A stretch of DNA of 64,000 nucleotides from Erpobdella octoculata (GCA_963978895.1 OZ022246.1:12977742-13041741), one strand, 5' to 3'. Numbered from the stretch's first letter, positions 1 through 11,162 are shown. The notes: generated by a model from the letters alone, not told the origin. Numbers and translations are program-made.

Positions 1-436
1 AAAAACACATACAACACTATACTTGAATCCAGATGAAAATATTACGCTGACAAATTAAACACCATCGATAATGATAAATAATCAACGTCGTTGTTGGGCT
101 GGTCATGGACTCCTATATAATACATAATATAATACCTCAGCTGTTATTCGCAATGTTTTGCACCACACTGAGTCTCCTGATGTAATGAGGTCGGATGCCT
201 GCCCAAAGCTTTGTGTCAACTTTTCAGACTTTTCTTGTAAAAAACTTGACTCAACAATTGTTTCTGTACGATGCTCATCCGCTTCTGGCGCGGGTGTCGT
301 AAATTCAGAAATGTTTCGTCTGCTGAAATCTGACGTTCCAGCTCGTCAATCTCCAATTATTATCTGCAGAAAAGGTCAGCAAGCTGATAAATGCCACGCC
401 AGCCAAGTCATCTGCTTTCGATAATATAGCGACTGG

Positions 437-660
437 AGTACTGCATGGGCTGATATTTTACGGCCCGGCTTGGCCCGGTTTGGCCCGGCCCATTTTCCCG
501 TTTTAAAAACCAAAATTCCAGGCCCCGTTCGTCTAATTTGAGCCCGGCCCATTTTTACAGGTTTAAAATTCCTATGTATTTGACAAAAAATTTCGACCCG
601 GCCCGGTTGAAGGCCCTAAAATTACAAACCTTCCCGTGCAGTACGCTAATAGCGACGTCG
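437..660. repeat. GC-rich repeat, possible hAT-type terminal region
   Basis: Sequence shows repeated GGCCCGG blocks (about 463-490, 541-550 and 597-615) separated by AT-rich spacers such as TTTTTACAGG, in an otherwise AT-rich background. GC-rich GGCCCGG ends of this kind are common at degenerate hAT-type transposon termini. I see no transposase and no partner terminus, so the class is a weak inference. The short open frames at 158-424 and 538-747 have no recognisable domain and are not called as genes. Confidence 0.3.
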
Positions 661-1018
661 AAACCTAAATTATCAGTCAACATTATTGCTAATTTGATTA
701 CTCGCAGGATCACTCTATCGTTCGAGGAAAGTAGTTTTCAGATATAATAAGAAGTGAAGCAAAAAACAAAGTTTTTTAAAAACACACTTTTATATTTTTA
801 CACTATTCAAGTGATCATTTGACATCCTCATAACGTTAATGTTGTCCAATCGATCCGAAAATTATATATGTTACATAAAAAACGAGCATATTAGCATAGA
901 TAATAAATAGTTCGACAAAAATATCACACTTAGCGTATTCGGACTCGATTCAATGCACGACTAAATGAAAGTTCAAACTTACAGACCATTTCACTATACT
1001 CATCCAAAATTGAAAAAA

Positions 1019-1830
1019 TGCCATCTTTGAACGCCTATAAATCCATATCGGGAATACAAATTTTAAAAATTCTTCACCCATCAGATGGTCTCATTCAGGG
1101 GTCATCTTTTTATGTAAAGTGCATCTCCGTTTTGCCTGATGGAGTGGCTTTAGCGTGGGTCAAAAAAGGGTGAGGAATCCGGAACCGGAAGTCACGTGTC
1201 CCTGTGATTCAAACTTGAGTTAGGGCACATGGACCCCTATGTTCCTTTTGAGTTTGATTTTCAAAGTCATGTGGTTCCGGAGATATTCGACGTCGACTCC
1301 GCAATCGTTTATAGCCCAAAAGCGAAAAAAACCGCCATCTTTGAATGCTCATAAATCCATAGCCGAAATACGAATTCAAAAATTTTTTCCCATAAGATGG
1401 TACCATTCAGGGTTCGTTTTCTCTTGTAAAGTGCAGCTCCGTCTTGTCTGATGGGGTGGCTGTAGCTTGGCGCAAAAAATAGTGCCAAATCCGGGTACCA
1501 TTTTCGAGCGCTCATAACTCCGGAAACGTAAATTACGTAACCCTGCGATTTAAACTCGAGTTAGGGCTCATGCACCTTTATGTTGTTTTTGAGTTTGGTT
1601 ATTCAAGGTCACGTGGTTCCGGAGATATTTGACGTCGACTTCGCACGCGTTTATAGCCCAAAGCGGAAGTGAGCGCGGTCGCACAGATTTCCGGTTGGCA
1701 CCGGAAGTAGGTCTCATTGACCCCCCTGTACCTATGTGAAATCTCAGGTTGCTGGCTATTACCGTTTCTGAGAAATCGCGATTTCCGTGCTCGGATTCCT
1801 ATCCTTCCCGACTTCGGTATCTGGTTCAAC
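1019..1830. repeat. Diverged interspersed repeat with a 314-bp internal tandem duplication
   Basis: A block beginning CCATCTTTGAACGC at 1021 recurs as CCATCTTTGAATGC at 1335. Both units carry in the same order a CCGGAAGT/ACGTG-type segment, GAGTTAGGGC, a stretch on 'Tttttgagtttg', GTGGTTCCGGAGATAT, GACGTCGACT and TTTATAGCCCAAA. Period is 314 bp with roughly 75-85% similarity by eye. GC content is higher than the flanks. Small open frames on both strands are not conserved between the units. Element class unknown. Confidence 0.55.
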
Positions 1831-1964
1831 TATGTTGATGGAGTGCATTGTTAATCAGTTCGGAGGTATGTTTAAATTTTTAAGTCTCTAGCTCATCGGA
1901 AAGTGAGTTTAAAATCGATTGCAAAATTTGACAACAGACAGACAAAGATGTCAAGTTAAATAAC

Positions 1965-2135
1965 AAATTGTAAAAAATAATATCTGTTACGCTGTTAAAG
2001 AAAAAGGGGCTCAACCAAGATGATACTGCCAACAACAGACCAATTTTGAATTTATTTACAATTTCTAAAATACTAGAACAAATTACGATGTCCAAAGTGG
2101 TTGGTCACTTTGGAGCGTTTTTCCGGCTATGCCCC
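1965..2135 (+). pseudogene. LINE reverse-transcriptase relic, upstream part (RT blocks 1-2)
   Basis: Conceptual translation around 1980-2105 contains a KKxGL..DD...N.RPI.NL.TISKILE arrangement. This matches the start of the RT domain in CR1/L2/Jockey-superfamily non-LTR retrotransposons, where the usual form is KKPGLD...YRPVSNLSTISKILE. The frame is then cut at 2135 by the solo LTR at 2136-2795, and RT-like sequence resumes at 2796. No intact ORF remains. The clade is only assignable to the broad CR1/L2 group. Confidence 0.65.
2131..2135. repeat. Target-site duplication (left) of solo LTR
   Basis: GCCCC immediately precedes the LTR and is repeated exactly at 2796-2800 just after it. A 5-bp TSD is the normal product of Ty3/Gypsy or BEL/Pao integration. 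Confidence 0.8.
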
Positions 2136-2795
2136 TGTCAGTAACATGCCACCACTTTTACTAACTTTTACATTTTTTTGAAGAAGTTCAAGAACGAAAT
2201 TTATTAACTTTTAAAAAGCAAGCAGGAACGAGTTTAAACTAGCGATTTGAGAAAACCGCGTGGAAACAGTCACGTAGGACTTTCCCTCCTAAAAATATAC
2301 AAGCAAACGTAGCCTCGCACACAAACACGAACAGCCAGAGAGTCTAGCGAGGAAGAGCAAGAGTGTCGGAAAAGCTATCGTCCCTACCTTATATAGGAAA
2401 AAAACCAAGAAATCAGAACAATCGATAAACCAATATAAACAAGTACTAAACATATTATTAGCTCGTTAAATCTCGATCGCGAAGACATAATATTTTCACT
2501 ACTTATAAACATATATATAAACTATAATCCACGAGATTTATTTAATTAATTAATCGGTAGATTTCTCAATATATTAAAAAATATACACCCCTATTAATTG
2601 CGGGAAATAACAAGTGCTCTGATTGGCTCGCTAACACAAAGGATTCGACGTGGAATTATTTCTTGAATTCCAAATATTTTAGACATAACTTATTTATACG
2701 ATCTATTTTAAATTATTTGAATTATTGCAGTAATAATATACTAGGAATAAAATAAAATAAAATAAAATAAAAAGGAGGGGGGTCCAGCACTGACA
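2136..2795 (-). mobile_element. Solo LTR, 660 bp, inserted in a LINE relic
   Basis: Terminal inverted heptamers TGTCAGT (2136-2142) and ACTGACA (2789-2795) bound the sequence, which is flanked by the direct repeat GCCCC. Read on the minus strand it has a promoter-like CCTATATAAGG near 2390-2400, a downstream CT-rich leader, and AATAAA about 190 bp later (near 2199-2208), which is the U3-R-U5 order. No internal retroelement sequence or second LTR is present, so it is a recombined solo LTR. The two halves of a LINE RT frame continue on either side. Ty3/Gypsy or BEL/Pao origin fits the 5-bp TSD, but no coding region is left to decide. Confidence 0.8.
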
Positions 2796-3185
2796 GCCCC
2801 CTACCAGCGTGCCTGCCGCAGAGGCTGTTCGACAGAGACGGCAATCACGCGTCTGATTAATGATATCTAATGTAACGCTGAATAGAAAGCAAGTATTCTC
2901 TTATTCCAGCTTTAGAAACCAAGATGTAGAAAAATTCTGTAAACGGTTAGAGAATAGTTAGTTAAAATCCTACTTAAACCAGCGGTCCTAGTCTGTTTGT
3001 GATCGGCAACCAGCGGTCTCGATGCTCAACGAGCCAGGTATGATTTTACACAAGAATGCCTCCTGCCGATGATACTGAACTCTATATTGCATTAAATGAC
3101 AATAAAGCATTTCCATCGTTGTCTGAATGCTGTGCTGAAGTCTACAACTAGTTTTTTCTTAATGGATTGTTGCTGAATTCTTGAA
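2796..3185 (+). pseudogene. LINE reverse-transcriptase relic, downstream part (to RT motif C)
   Basis: Right after the LTR's TSD, translation reads YQ.A.RRG.STETA....NDI, the 'QSAYRxxHSTETAL..V.ND' block of CR1/L2-like RTs. Further on (about 3065-3180) it contains ADDTELYIAL followed by C..V...FFLNGLLLN, which is RT motif C (usually YADDTQLYIAL) and the next conserved block. The segment with motifs A and B is missing or unreadable, so there was also an internal deletion. The apparent AATAAA at about 3101 lies inside this relic and is not evidence for a host gene. Confidence 0.6.
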
Positions 3186-4385
3186 AGAAATTGAGGCATA
3201 TTTTTGGCTATTGCAGTAAATTAGTTTATATTATTATTGCTTGCTTAGCTTCTTCTTAATTTATATTTTATACTTACGAATATTTGAACATTTAGTTTTA
3301 AAAATAGTCGCCAGATGACAGAAGATAATTTTCAATGTCACTTGTCGCATATATCTCATGGACATGCTGATCTCTATTTGACCATTTAATTCTGATTTTC
3401 AAGTAATCTATAACAATTATATATTTTATTATTATTAATATTATCAATTGTAGTTGACAATTTTTTCAAAACAACGTTACTCTAGCATACCACACACCTG
3501 ATGTAAAACACCTTTTCCGTAGACTACTTTTACGTACTTGAACATTAAGATAGTTACATAACCAGAAATAGCTTATATAATTATATATTAACGTTGTTAT
3601 AAAATAAAAAACGTGATATCCTCATTAAATGATATTTAAATATAAACTCCTTGATATACTCGAGAATGTTCAAGTCCCAACTTGTACTACAACTGTTATT
3701 ATCTTTGTACTAAAGGTCAAGCTATGGAAAAGTCAAATCAAATTTCAGTTACAAATTTGAATTGTTTTTAGTGTTAAGAAGTTTAATAAAACAGCAAAAC
3801 ATTTTACTATGCTCTCTAAATGACTGTTTAAATAATTTTGCCAATAAAAATGGTAAATATAAAGGAAATTTTAATTTAGTCTCAAACCTCTTAGGTAGCA
3901 ATAGGCATCACGCCTGCTAAGGGCTTAAAGACAACGACTAGAAAATAAAAGATTGAAAAATAAATTGAGTTCCTAAAATGTATTTAATAAAAGTGTTGTG
4001 TCGTTTATTATGTGGCCCGAAGATCTAAATAAAGATCTTTGGAATAGATTGATTATGATACGAATTGATTACGAATTAATACAAATTACTTTTCTGAAAT
4101 ATCCTAAAAATTTGTTTTGTGTCGATTCCTGTGCTAAAAGAATGATTTTTATGTAAAAATGTTTTTTCTTTGGTAAACCTAAAAATCAAGTTGTTATTCA
4201 GTAGTAGTAGTAGTTAGTACATTACAGAATTACATTTGACCATCTTATAAAGTTTAAATTTAGAATGTTAAGTTGCCATTTTAACGGAACGTATTTGGCA
4301 CCTTCTTCATTAACACAATGAAAAGTAAAAACACTTTGGGGTGCAAGTTGTTCTAGGATCAATTCGTCCTGTGACAAAGTTCAGT
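3186..4385. other. AT-rich stretch, nothing assignable
   Basis: No ORF with coding character, no RNA gene, and no repeat structure that I recognise. Contains short homopolymer runs and a GTAGTAGTAG stretch near 4201-4215. Confidence 0.5.
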
Positions 4386-4389
4386 GACT

Positions 4390-4965
4390 TTAAAACCGGC
4401 AAGCTTAGGAATCTTGAGAGACAAATGCAAATAGAGAAAAGCAAACACAGGAGAAGATCAAAATTTCAGCAAGTCAAATTATTCTTAAATCAGAATCATC
4501 AACAGCATCAAGTAATGTAGAAGATAATAAAGATCCAGTTCATGACCAAGATGATGTTGGTGGTGCATTGGAACTGATAAAAGCAAAAACAGCATTATGA
4601 CTTCTGGCCTTATTTCAGCTCTGGACAGAACTAGCTTTTTGTCAAGGAATGCAACGTTTGTTATTAGCAAAGTTGGATGCAGCAGTGTTTACGATAATTG
4701 TTTGTAAATATTCAAGAGGAACTATATTAATCGAACAAGAGCAAGCCATAAAATTATAACATTTTGAAAATGTGAAATCAGAATTCGATTGTTGATAAGA
4801 ACAAAAAACAAATTAGAGATTTAATTTCATATAAGAACATCGATGGTCCTACAATTTTAATTTACAGAGTCGGTTCTGCTTTAGAGTGAAAAAAACTATT
4901 CTCTAGAACACAGTAAAAGATCAAGCAGCTGCAGTGATCAATTTTCTGAAAAATGGGATGTCAAG
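4390..4965 (+). pseudogene. Decayed transposon-like coding fragment
   Basis: Between about 4490 and 4690 one forward frame gives an acidic stretch, one stop at 4598-4600 if read as continuous, and then a block of the form SGLISALDRTSFLSRNATFVISKVG. The phrase '(L)ISALDRT..S.R.A.F.IS' resembles a widespread uncharacterised mobile-element protein of invertebrates in which 'ALDR' and 'S.R.A' are conserved. That match is from memory and is weak. Downstream (4700-4960) further coding-like words occur in shifted frames. The segment ends where a Helitron-like 5' terminus begins. Confidence 0.3.
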
Positions 4966-5160
4966 AATTAAGTTGTATTATATATAAAAATGAATGTTTG
5001 TATGTATATATGTATGTTATTTATGCATTGCTACACCATTCATCCGATCGTAATGAAATTTTCACACAACCTTGAGAGTCAAGGGGAATCAAATATAGAG
5101 AAAAAAAATTTGAAATCCATCACAAAATGAGCGGAGCGGGTGAGTGAGCGGAAACTCATA
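4966..5160 (+). mobile_element. Helitron-like 5' terminal region (copy a)
   Basis: Starts with TATATATAAAAATGAATG, then GTATG-rich sequence, then CACCATTCATCCGATCG and TAATGAAATTTTCACAC, then ends in purine-rich GAGCGGAGCGGGTGAG. A second copy lies inverted at 17932-18130 with about 90% identity. The AT-rich start followed by 'xCCGATxxxxATGAAATTT' is the usual look of animal Helitron 5' ends. Six Helitron-like 3' ends in this window are preceded by a related GAGCGGG purine tract, so I infer that these are halves of one family. Confidence 0.5.
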
Positions 5161-5175
5161 TATATATATAAGACT

Positions 5176-5263
5176 CTACTAGGCATCGAACCCACGTGTC
5201 TACGGCAACACCGCCTCGCCTAAATGCAAGCGCTCTTACCAACTGAGCCACCGAACATCACCA
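5176..5263 (-). repeat. tRNA-derived SINE head
   Basis: On the minus strand an RNA polymerase III box A (TGGCTCAGTTGG at 5239-5250) is followed about 50 nt later by box B (GGTTCGATGCC at about 5181-5192). The spacing fits a tRNA. The acceptor ends do not pair, so it is not a working tRNA gene. It is joined directly to a (TA) stretch and the Helitron-like segment, and no SINE body is visible. Confidence 0.65.
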
Positions 5264-5728
<465 letters not shown>

Positions 5729-5897
5729 GAATCGGATATAGGGGGGGGCCACTGAGAGCGAAAAAATGAGATGGAAAGCAACAGGGAACGGATAACGACC
5801 GGGAGCGGGAGCGCAAGCGGGAAGGAAACTGGAGCGAAAAAGAAACGCATTAGGTAAACCTCTAAAAACCCCGGGCAACGCCGGGTGCCCCCACTAG
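5729..5897 (+). mobile_element. Helitron-like 3' terminus, copy T1
   Basis: A purine-rich tract (GAGCGGGAGCG type, about 5755-5835) leads to the conserved AAACCTCTAAAAACC. A GC hairpin follows: CCCGG (5870-5874), 6-nt loop, CCGGG (5881-5885). Eight nt later comes CTAG (5894-5897) followed by T. A GC hairpin about 10 nt before CTRR, with a following T, is the diagnostic Helitron 3' end. Other copies: 15795-15968, 23925-24345, 30591-30890, 55252-55378 and 57977-58310. Confidence 0.65.
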
Positions 5898-7440
5898 TCC
5901 AATTATAAAAGATGACTTTTAGAACTATTTGACCCAACATTCAACGAAAAAAAATTAAAGTGTGTTTAATCTCAAGAATTATTGCAGAAGTAGAATGACA
6001 AATAATTTAAAAAAAAACAAAAGTTTTTATTTTCAATTTAGTATTTTAATTTAATTACAAAACACATAATATAAAATGATACGCTTATTTCCAATAATGA
6101 AAATAATTTTTGGTCTGTTTACTGCCAAGGCACGTTCAATCAATAGAGTTCTGTTTTCATTACATCTTCAAATAAATTCATTTCCACGAACCAGGCACCT
6201 GTCTGAATTGTTTTTTAAGTTTTATTTTTATCCAATTGTCTAAATAAGTTTTAATTTACCTTGACGTGGTTCTTTTGTTTGAGGTCGTCTGTCTGCCGAT
6301 ACGTCTGAGAAATAAATAATAGTAAACTAGAAAGCCCTACAATTATAAGAAAAATATAATTTAAAATAAATGTAATTAACAAATAGTTCAAAATCCAAGA
6401 GTTAATCGTCTATTCGACTTACTGGTTAAAAACAACATTACATCCGGTTACGAAATCATCCTACCAATCAATGATATTACATCTTGATATTATATCTTGT
6501 TCATTATTTGAATAAACTACTATATGTAGGCCTACTTCGTGTTTATACCGGCACATCTGACAATAAATAATTTAAAAAAATTCCTTGCTGTGCGTCGCTC
6601 TGTTTCCTTCTGTCATTTTGTTCAGAACGTTTGTCAATTCCTCATTCATATAAAATTCGACCTCATCTGGATCCAAACCTAGGTTTCCCAATGTCATTCG
6701 GAGGCGATCCACAAGCTCAAACATTTTTCATTTATCATTGAGTTCTCGTTTTTTAGTTTTGTTTGATAAATTAATTCAATAAATCACAAAGTATCCAAAA
6801 ATTAATGAACATTATTCAACATTGGCTGAAAAGGCTTGTGAAAATTTGAAAGGTCTTCCAAACATTCAGAATAACTAACTTGAAGTTCCAGTCAATATTA
6901 CAGAAAATTAGATCTTAATTATTTTTATTTTATATTTCTTTTAAATGTTGACCAACTAATTTAAAAATTTAATAAAATGCATTGTCATTGACGGCAATTC
7001 AATACACCAAGTTTCAGCTTCAATTAAAATTATACTAATTTCAATCATACTTATACTTAAAATTATACTTATTAGCAATAAATTAATTTTATTTAACTAA
7101 ATATCTCTGTTTGACACAGTTGGCACATAAGTCAATTGCCAGCAGTCAAAAAATACTGTTTTCATTTGTTTAACCCCAACAGAAAAATTGACAAAATATA
7201 CATTTGACTCACTTTTTATTTTAGAATTATCTGTTTATATATTACGCATATCAACAAATTCATTTATCCATGCGTCTTTCGCTGTTACTGTTTTCTTTCA
7301 ATCGCTTCCTATGATCTTCCATACATCAGTCATTTCCACTCTCCATCAGCCACGACAATAAAGAAATAAAACTTGATTCCAAATAGTTTTAAAACAATTT
7401 ATGTTTTTCTACCAGAGACAATAGAAACATAATAATTGAG
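5898..7440. other. AT-rich intergenic stretch
   Basis: Apart from the small minus-strand ORF at 6572-6724 I see no gene, RNA or organised repeat here. Confidence 0.5.
6572..6724 (-). CDS. Small uncharacterised ORF, 50 aa
   Basis: Starts with ATG at 6724 (an in-frame TGA lies two codons upstream) and ends at TAA 6574-6572. The product begins MFELVDRL and is rich in Leu, Glu and Asn with an acidic centre (DPDEVEFYMNEE), predicted mostly helical. Composition is much more protein-like than the surrounding DNA. I do not recognise it. It could be an exon of a longer gene, a TE relic or chance; no convincing splice donor follows it. Confidence 0.25.
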   Translation of the reverse strand: MFELVDRLRMTLGNLGLDPDEVEFYMNEELTNVLNKMTEGNRATHSKEFF

Positions 7441-7800
7441 GATGAATAAAACATAGGGACGCATGAAAGGTGAGGACCCAGGAAACATAGGGACGTATAA
7501 CAGGTGAGGACGCATGAAACATGGGGACGCATGAAAGGTTAAGATGCATGAAACATGGGGACGCATGAAAGGTTAAGATGCATGAAACATGGGGACGCAT
7601 GAAAGGTTAAGATGCATGAAACATGGGGACGCATGAAAGGTTAAGATGCATGAAACATGGGGACCCATGAAAGGTGAAGATGCATGAAACATGGGAGCGC
7701 ATAAAAAATAGGGACGCAAATGGGGACGCATGAAAGGTGAGGACGCATGAAACATGGGGACGCATAAGAAATTGGGAAGCATAAGACATGGGACATACAA
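7441..7800. repeat. Minisatellite, ~17/34-bp unit
   Basis: Tandem units of the form GAAACATGGGGACGCAT / GAAAGGTTAAGATGCAT alternate through about 350 bp. The cores TGAAACATGGGGACGCAT and GAAAGGTGAGGACGCAT are two variants of one ancestral 17-mer. Open frames across it (Cys/His/Phe-rich) are artefacts. Confidence 0.9.
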
Positions 7801-8184
7801 GCAAGTCAATCTTGATGTTTTTTTATTTGGTTTATCAGTTTCAAAACTACAAAATACAGCGTATTTTGTGTCTTAACAAGTTTCAATTATTAAAGATAAA
7901 AACACGTTTTAATTTTTTTATAGTGTATTTAGAAAAGCAAAGAAATTGTAAAGTTGTTCATATTTAATGTTTTGTATTTTTATTCTGTCCTGCATGTAAT
8001 ATTGCTTTGAAAATTGTGTAAGGTTAGTTCAATGGTTATACTTTTTTGTTATCACCCAGATGTGTTTAGTTTTTAAATTACAAAATACAAATAAAATTAA
8101 TCAATATAAATTCAAAAAATTAATTTTGTTAAAATTAGTTGTTAATAATTTTAAATTTTGTTATTCAAACATTTTTTATATTTT

Positions 8185-8345
8185 GTAATTCGGCAGCTTT
8201 TAAATTTTATGCAAATCTTTTTTGATGATAGTAAGTCTATAAAACAGAAAAACATTGACCCCAATCTTTTAAATATTTGTTGTGTGAAGTACGTGAAGAT
8301 GTAAAATATAAGAAACATGCAAATCTATATAGAAAAACAAATTTT
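8185..8345 (+). repeat. Dispersed repeat, copy 1
   Basis: Segment with GTAATTCGGC, TTTTTGATGAT, AAGTCTATAAAA and AAAAACATTGACC in this order is repeated at 47969-48125 (about 80% identity by eye). Class unknown. Confidence 0.6.
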
Positions 8346-8710
8346 TAGTATTTTTTTTTTAAAAACTAAGTATTGCTGTTGCTTCTCTAAAGAGAGTTTG
8401 TGTTTTTTTTTAATTTTAGTTAATTTAATTTTATATCTTATTTAAACTTGGTTTAATAAGTTTTAAAATGTTATCAAATGCATTATCAATGCATAATTCA
8501 AAACCCAAAATTTCAGCTTTATTGTATGATGGGAAGTATGTTTATGTAAGCCACTGGTGGTCATTTGCGGCCCGCGGGCTATTAATTGGCGGCCTGCTCT
8601 GCTTTGTTTAAATATTTGAAAATTATAGTAAAATCTTATAAAAACTTTCTTGAAAATCGAAAAATAGTACAAAAACTATATATGTAATAATTACAATACA
8701 AATTATAGAG

Positions 8711-8932
8711 ATGGAGTTGGTTGAGCTGCAGTCCAATAGCTTTATGAAACAAAAATTTCTGGAAGGAAACTTAATTGAGTTTTACATCCTTTTAAGTTCT
8801 GCCAAGTATCCAGCATTGCGAAAGAATGCATTGAAGATGATGAGTTTATTCGGCAGTACATACATATGTGAGCAGACATTTTCCAGAATGAAGTGCAATA
8901 AGTCGGTCCACAGGGCCAGACTTACTGAATGA
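8711..8932 (+). pseudogene. hAT transposase C-terminal dimerisation region fragment
   Basis: A 73-aa open frame begins MELVELQ and contains FYILLSSAKYPALRKNA, LFGSTYICEQTFSRMK and a final RARLTE. This matches the conserved hAT C-terminal dimerisation block, usually '(Y)P.L...A......FGSTY.CE..FS.M...KS..RSRL'. That region stabilises the transposase dimer. The N-terminal zinc finger and the RNase H-like catalytic core are absent, and the frame stops before the usual LT(D/N)..L..L end. It lies inside degenerate hAT termini, so it is a broken transposase, not a host gene. Confidence 0.75.
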
Positions 8933-9135
8933 GATGCGTTGTGTGTTCAACAAACTATTATTGTGTATTACTTTTTTAGATTATCATTATTCTGCTGGGG
9001 CATCAAATATAAGCTAGTAAAAGTTTAGTTTATAAAGTAATTAAAAAATGACAGTTTACATAACCTGTACCCAAATGCTTTGTTGGGTTGTGGGAACTTA
9101 CAGCGCTCCTCCAGACCCTTAGTTGGAAATGCCTC

Positions 9136-9136
<1 letters not shown>

Positions 9137-9220
<84 letters not shown>

Positions 9221-9248
9221 CAGAGAGACAGAAAGAGAGAGAGAGAGT
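9137..9248. repeat. (GA)n microsatellite
   Basis: About 110 bp of GA dinucleotides with a few AAGA/CAGA interruptions near the 3' end. Lies inside the hAT relic. Confidence 0.97.
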
Positions 9249-9351
9249 TTAGCCTTTCAAACTAGCGGCCCGCCGTATGTTTCAAAAATATGATAGTGGC
9301 CTTCTTTCCAAAAGAGGTTGGCAACCCCTGGCAAAAAAGGTTCTCAACGCA

Positions 9352-9425
9352 TGATTCAATCAAGCAAACAAACAAGCAAACAAACAAAAAAACACGGTGA
9401 AGTTAATATGAAGTGTGAAAGCAAT
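9352..9425. repeat. CAAG-rich dispersed repeat piece
   Basis: CGCATGATTCAATCAAGCAAAC followed by AAACACGGTGAAGTTAATAT recurs in similar form at 38605-38660 and 50262-50300 (next to a 5S-like SINE). Probably a short dispersed repeat family or SINE flank. Confidence 0.45.
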
Positions 9426-9859
9426 ATTTAAACATAGATTATTTTTAGTAAAATTTTACTGGTAGAATTCAATTAAATTTAATACTTTTTAAACTCGTTA
9501 AAATTAAACATTGATGAAATCAGATTGACGTAGAGTTTGAAAGCTTTTCTGAGACGTCTAACTGAAGCCGCTGGTGTCACAAAGTTTCAATGTACAAAAA
9601 ACTGTCAACAGCAATCAACAAGTGCAAATCAGTAGCAAACTGCTTAGTAACAATTACTAAACTACTATATTTTGAAATAATCAAATGTTTAACTTATTCC
9701 ATAATCCATATAAATAACTAGCTAATACAGATTTTTCCTTCAATTGTACCATGTAAACCTTTTATCAAAAAAAATACAGCAGCCTATTAGACATAGGTAC
9801 CCATTATATTTTAATATTTTCTAATTACGTAAAAATGTTAATAGGTATGTTTTATTATT

Positions 9860-9940
9860 ATTGTTAGACATTTAGTACATCAGTAAAAGAGCGTTGTTTA
9901 AAAAAAAACATTCTTTTATACCTTATATTTTTCAAGATCT
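9860..9940. repeat. Fragment of a foldback MITE family (GAGCGTTG family)
   Basis: TTTAGTACATCAGTAAAAGAGCGTTGTTTAAAA matches one arm of the full copy at 26196-26445. Confidence 0.5.
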
Positions 9941-10204
9941 CTTCACAAACAGGAAAAAAACCAAAAAAAGTTTGTAAATGGTTGAATCAGTTATTCTAGT
10001 TTAAACAAAACTAAGCTAAAAGAGAAACAAGTGAAGATAAAAATGAGTTAAAAAAAGCTTTTATTTGCTTCTTTATCTGAGTCAACGAACTAAAATTTTT
10101 GAATCTAAAACAACCGTTACGCTCAATCTTGTACATTGTTTATTTCTTTCATATGAAATAAAAATTCATAAATGTGATTCGATGTATAGATTAGTTGTTA
10201 TCTA

Positions 10205-10236
10205 ACCATAACCCTAACCCTAACCCCAACCCTAAC
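10205..10236. repeat. Interstitial telomere-like tract
   Basis: About five units of CCCTAA/CCCCAA (10205-10236). This is the metazoan TTAGGG telomere motif in C-strand orientation. It is too short to be a telomere and most likely a chance or repair-derived tract. Confidence 0.75.
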
Positions 10237-10469
10237 GGACAACTTTGATTAATTTTAATTGATTTAAGGCCTAATTTATGTCGGAAACATTTAATTCATG
10301 TATTTTCATCCAGAATAAAGCTTTTCTGAAAGTTTTAAAGCTCTTGGTGGTTGAAAAGTGGGTAATTTTTGTTTCTAAGAATTGATCACCACAAACAAAT
10401 AAACAGAGACGACGAGTGTAGTTAAATAAAATCATTTAAAAATAGTAAACAATCAATAATAACATTTAA

Positions 10470-10676
10470 GTTAAGGTAATCAGAATGGACTAAGAAACAG
10501 TAATGTTTAAAACTGTCAAGCCATTTGTCCAATTCAACTTTGAAAGCGTTTACTCTGTTTGATGCAAAAACCTTTTTGCTTAGTCTATTCCACAACTCTT
10601 CGACTAAAGCTGTGCCTTCTGCAGTTAAATCTGCATCCTTGCACTTGAAGTTTATAATGTTGTGACAAAAATACAT
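10470..10676 (-). pseudogene. LINE ORF2 C-terminal relic
   Basis: The minus-strand frame includes ELWNRLSKKV followed by NRVNAFKVELDKWLDS. CR1-type LINE ORF2 proteins end in 'xxWN.LP..VV.A.svnaFK..LDKWL'. Only this tail is visible; upstream sequence is AT-rich and unreadable. It is probably a 5'-truncated copy. Confidence 0.55.
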
Positions 10677-10778
10677 GATTTTACCAGTTTGTCGTTTTGT
10701 ATTATTTTAGTTTTGAAAGTTAAACAATATTTTAAAAATAAAATATAAAAAAATTCACCTTTGTCATTATAAAAACAA

Positions 10779-11162
10779 AATGACATACAAAATAAAAAAG
10801 TTATAGAACAAATTTCTAGAAAAAAGAAGCAACTTCTTGAAAAAGATTTTGTATTGTCAAAAACCTGCCAAAAAGTAGAAAATAACTTCTGATAACACCC
10901 TTTATATTGAAAAGAAAATTACTTCAGGATAGTTTTGTGTGGTACATGTAGATGTGTGATATATAATAGAGAAAGTTTATTCTTCCTCTCAAAATTGGTC
11001 ATTTTTAAAAACAATCCTGAAGCAATTTTTTTGTCAATATAAAGGGTGTGATCAGAAGTTATTTTCTACTTTTTGGCAGGTTTTTGACAATACAAAACTT
11101 CTTTCAAGAAACTGCTTCTTTTTCTAGAAATTTGTTCTATTACTTTTTCAATTTTTATGTCA
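10779..11162. mobile_element. Foldback / long-TIR MITE, ~160-bp arms
   Basis: The left arm (about 10779-10936) and right arm (about 11006-11162) are inverted copies of each other, over 90% identical by eye. Shared landmarks include CCTGCCAAAAAGTAGAAAAT (left) and its reverse complement in the right arm, and TATAAAGGGTG. The spacer is about 70 bp. It has no coding capacity. A transcript would fold into a long hairpin. Confidence 0.85.

Larger units (their letters stand above)
8554..9329. mobile_element. Decayed hAT-superfamily transposon
   Basis: Left end reads CACTGGTGGTCATTTGCGGC at 8554; right end, inverted, reads CAGGGGTTGCCAACCTC (9314-9329 region) with internal GGCCCGC in both arms (about 8570 and 9266). 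These are imperfect GC-rich hAT-type terminal repeats. Between them sits a hAT transposase C-terminal fragment (8711-8932) and a (GA)n array (9137-9248). The 8-bp TSD expected for hAT is no longer recognisable. Confidence 0.6.

Noticed and set aside
2796..3130. GC-richer block with AATAAA, first taken for a host gene 3' end
   Set aside because: Translation shows LINE RT blocks including motif C; the AATAAA falls inside them.
5176..5263. Functional tRNA gene
   Set aside because: Boxes A and B present, but the acceptor and T stems do not pair properly; fits a SINE head.
10205..10236. Telomere or chromosome end
   Set aside because: Only about five TTAGGG-type units, with ordinary sequence on both sides.
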